Positions 14,571-16,675 of a DNA stretch of 16,675 nt are shown here, one piece after another. Both the position numbers and the translations under genes were made by a program. Where the stretch lies: NCBI GenBank assembly GCA_021803405.1, contig JAJZLO010000019.1, positions 1-16,675 on the forward strand, in the 5' to 3' direction. Within the stretch, counting starts at the first letter, position 1. The number at the start of each line of letters is the position of its first letter. Under the pieces are notes generated by a model. The model did not search any database and was not told where the DNA came from. It saw only the letters and a list, made by a program, of their open reading frames with translations. Origin of the DNA: Microcaldota archaeon. Lineage in GTDB: Archaea; Micrarchaeota; Micrarchaeia; Micrarchaeales; CABMGC01.

Positions 14571-16199
14571 CTACTTCTCCTCTGTTTTAGAGAAGTGTTT
14601 GCTTATTATTGCACCATATGCAGGTCTTGTTACCAATGCTCCTAGAAGCGCTCCGAGTATTGTAGATTCTGCAAAACCTATGACGGTCACAAGAGATGAG
14701 GAGAAAAGAAGAGGCATCATCGCTATTACCAAAAGTATGGCATCTGCCCATACCACATAGAAAGCATGATGAAGCTTTGATTTTATACCTGCGCCACCTC
14801 CACTGCCGGTTAATGTTTCATCTGTTATTATTATTTGTGCGTCTACGCCTGTGCCTACTACCGCAATCATTCCTGCTACAGCCGAGAGATCTATTGTTCC
14901 TATAAGGCCTATTACAGAGGTTATTATGAAAAGCTCTGCCAATGTTGTGAATATTATTGGAAGTATCAAGAAAAACTTTCTGTACCTTATCACTATGGTT
15001 ATAGTAACGGCAAGTACGGCAAGTAGTATAGCTATTATGCTTATTACCTCGAACTGTGAACCTAATGTCGGAGGCGTTGTGAATGGAGCTCCGACAATAA
15101 CCTTGACAGGCAATGCGCCACCACTTAAAACGCTTGCGATTGTTGTAGACTCGTTTATTGCAGAGTTTAACTTATCCTGTATTGTTGCTCCAGTAGTAAC
15201 TGCTCCAGTTACTTGATATGCTTCATTTATCTGGCCGTTTGTTATTCCAGGTGAAAGGATAGGAGCGGATAATAAACCGACTGCAGGCCATGTGTCTACC
15301 AGCAATGTAGATGCGGTGCTAGAGTTTGTAGTCTCTTGTATGAACTGCGGCATCAACTGCTGTGTTGTTTTATAAACAATAGTATAATTTAATTTTGTAA
15401 GATTACTTATTATAAATTGAGGAGTGTTATTATCCACTATTACCTCGCCGTATCTCTTTTTGCTTTCATTAAAAAATGGATAAAGCGATTTCCAATTTCC
15501 TGCATTTGAACTTAATAGCTCAACAGGCACTGTCTGTGAACCGAACTGCAACGCGTTGTTCATTGCTTTTATCTCTTGTGTTTGTGTAGGAGCAATGCCC
15601 GTAGTTACATTTGAAGCTGCAATGCTTAGTATGCTTGTATTGATTAGTAGTATGGTGTTTGTAGGCCTGTCAAGATACATGTAAATAGGCTGATTGGCCT
15701 GTCCAAATGCTTCTTTTGCAAACTTCTCAGCACCCGTTTGTGTAACATAGAAGTTAACCTGCCATGTAGCATTGTTTCCATTTATGTTCTGCGATGGTTG
15801 TATCCCCCCAGTACTTCCTCCCAATATATCAGAGCCGTTTATCGCGTCCCTTCCGCTAACTATACCTTGGAATATTCCTTGCTTTTCTATTACCGCTATG
15901 GTACTGTTTATATCGCTGCTTACAACAGAAGGTATTATTACATATACTTGTGAGTTGCCCACTCCTTCAATAGTTACTTGTTTAAGGCCGAAAGTAGAGA
16001 TTCTTTGTTGCAAATTTGATAGTATGGAGCTCATGACAGCTGGAGTCACCTGATTTTGTAATGTTATAGGTATTTCTGTACCGCCTATAAACTCTATGCC
16101 CAAATGTATACCTGAAAACGCATCTGCCGCGCCTAAAAGTACAAGTATTAATACTAACGCAAGAATTCTTTTATCTTTTAAATATGAAAGTGCTGACAT
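14571..16199 (-). CDS. secD: Protein translocase subunit SecD
   Basis: 542 residues. An N-terminal membrane helix (about 10-27) leads into GIHLGIEFIGGTEI (the SecD G-x-D/E-x-x-GG-T region), a large extracytoplasmic domain (about 50-380) with VIEKQGIF and NFYVTQTGAEKFAK-type P1 head segments, and the five C-terminal helices of the RND-like transporter fold, including GTGVDAQIIITDE (449-461), whose acidic residues belong to the proton path. SecD with SecF uses the proton gradient to help pull secreted proteins through SecYE. It starts one base after the secF stop, with the Shine-Dalgarno-like GAGAGAT (16203-16209) overlapping the end of secF; this secF-secD order is also known in haloarchaea. 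It would serve export of the large surface proteins nearby. A short hairpin (AGTAG/CTACT, about 14559-14576) spans the TAG stop. Confidence 0.95.
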   Translation of the reverse strand: MSALSYLKDKRILALVLILVLLGAADAFSGIHLGIEFIGGTEIPITLQNQVTPAVMSSILSNLQQRISTFGLKQVTIEGVGNSQVYVIIPSVVSSDINSTIAVIEKQGIFQGIVSGRDAINGSDILGGSTGGIQPSQNINGNNATWQVNFYVTQTGAEKFAKEAFGQANQPIYMYLDRPTNTILLINTSILSIAASNVTTGIAPTQTQEIKAMNNALQFGSQTVPVELLSSNAGNWKSLYPFFNESKKRYGEVIVDNNTPQFIISNLTKLNYTIVYKTTQQLMPQFIQETTNSSTASTLLVDTWPAVGLLSAPILSPGITNGQINEAYQVTGAVTTGATIQDKLNSAINESTTIASVLSGGALPVKVIVGAPFTTPPTLGSQFEVISIIAILLAVLAVTITIVIRYRKFFLILPIIFTTLAELFIITSVIGLIGTIDLSAVAGMIAVVGTGVDAQIIITDETLTGSGGGAGIKSKLHHAFYVVWADAILLVIAMMPLLFSSSLVTVIGFAESTILGALLGALVTRPAYGAIISKHFSKTEEK

Positions 16200-16200
16200 T

Positions 16201-16675
16201 TTATCTCTCTTTTCTTTTTTTGAAGTATAAAATCATAGATGCATTTCCAAGCCACGTAGTGAATATATCACCTATAAGCCCGAAAAGTACAACTCCTGAT
16301 ATTTCGTAATAGGTAGGTACATAGGCAAATATAGACACTATAAATAGAACAGCAAATGATACTATTGCGGTTGCGGTCATAGTAAGCCCTGTTTTCATTG
16401 ATGCATAAGCACGATCCTCCGCAGTCCCCTCATGTCTTTTCATTATTCTTACAGCAGTAAGTACATCGGTATCTATGGAATAACCTATCAACATCAAAAG
16501 ACCGCCTATGCTTGCTACGCCTAGTGGTATTCCGAAAAGACCCATGGCACCTATAGCAAAGATCATGTCATTGGCCGCTCCAAATATAACTGCAAATGCA
16601 GGTGCGATTGAACGGAATATGAAAAATACAATTACAGATATTAATATAAATGCGGTAAGTATTACAAACTCCAAC
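16201..16675 (-). CDS. secF: Protein translocase subunit SecF, C-terminal part, cut by window edge
   Basis: About 158 residues with no start in the window; archaeal SecF is usually near 280-300 residues, so the N-terminal helix and the extracytoplasmic domain lie outside. The visible part is the C-terminal membrane bundle: helices at about 5-20, 25-50 and 52-66 of the fragment, the SecF signature LIGYSIDTDVLTAVRIMKR (62-80), and two further helices before a KKRKER tail. The conserved Asp residues of GYSIDTD belong to the proton-conducting site. secD follows after one base, and the Arg/Lys-rich tail codons double as the secD ribosome-binding site. Confidence 0.93.
   Translation of the reverse strand, partial: LEFVILTAFILISVIVFFIFRSIAPAFAVIFGAANDMIFAIGAMGLFGIPLGVASIGGLLMLIGYSIDTDVLTAVRIMKRHEGTAEDRAYASMKTGLTMTATAIVSFAVLFIVSIFAYVPTYYEISGVVLFGLIGDIFTTWLGNASMILYFKKRKER

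Noticed and set aside
14559..14576. Hairpin AGTAG/CTACT over the secD stop as an intrinsic terminator
   Set aside because: Only five base pairs with an 8-nt loop and a short T-run; too weak to claim.
14851..15216. Plus-strand frames opposite secD (also 15772-16053)
   Set aside because: They are antisense to a clear SecD gene and have no recognisable features or ribosome-binding motif.

Overview
This window comes from an AT-rich archaeal genome. The evidence is the Alba chromatin protein, an archaeal-type AspRS, an NMD3 homologue, archaeal SecD/SecF, a DUF460 nuclease-like protein, TATA-box promoters, and class III (archaellin/pilin-type) signal sequences of the form QSAxEYLTTYxWA. The large Ser/Thr/Asn-rich surface proteins, shortened versions of housekeeping proteins and compact gene spacing suggest a DPANN archaeon of the Micrarchaeota/Parvarchaeota (ARMAN) kind. 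That placement is inference; no rRNA or other phylogenetic marker decides it.

Every gene I can support lies on the minus strand, so the window reads from right to left. In that order: the C-terminal part of secF, then secD (Sec translocase accessory proteins, one base apart); nmd3 (ribosome-associated zinc-finger protein); a 272-bp gap holding a GC-rich, self-complementary candidate RNA gene; a 1142-residue surface protein with a pilin-like anchor and about 20 YVTN beta-propeller repeats; argS; a tRNA-Arg(CCU) gene 21 bases behind argS; a membrane-anchored DsbA/thioredoxin-like protein whose CPxC site reads SPGS; a minimal DUF460 RNase H-fold protein; a 1231-residue surface protein with the same pilin-like anchor, two DUF2341-like modules and four Ig-like domains; a short TrmI-type tRNA methyltransferase starting directly after the stop codon of that surface gene; albA; aspS; and the 5' part of an endonuclease III gene cut by the window edge.

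Three themes stand out. (1) Envelope: Sec secretion, two giant class III-signal proteins sharing a Cys-bearing N-terminal headgroup, and a thiol-fold protein without its redox cysteines. (2) tRNA biology: ArgRS beside its tRNA, AspRS with mixed specificity determinants, and TrmI without its N-terminal domain. (3) Expression signals: several cistrons carry a Shine-Dalgarno-like motif exactly 4 nt before the start codon, while the two giant surface genes have none and instead have a TATA box about 26-27 bp before the ATG, as expected for leaderless mRNAs.

No CRISPR array, insertion sequence, integrase or phage gene is visible. Best candidates for something undescribed are the RNA-like island at 13639-13710, the SPGS thioredoxin-fold protein, and the shared anchor cassette carrying different display domains.
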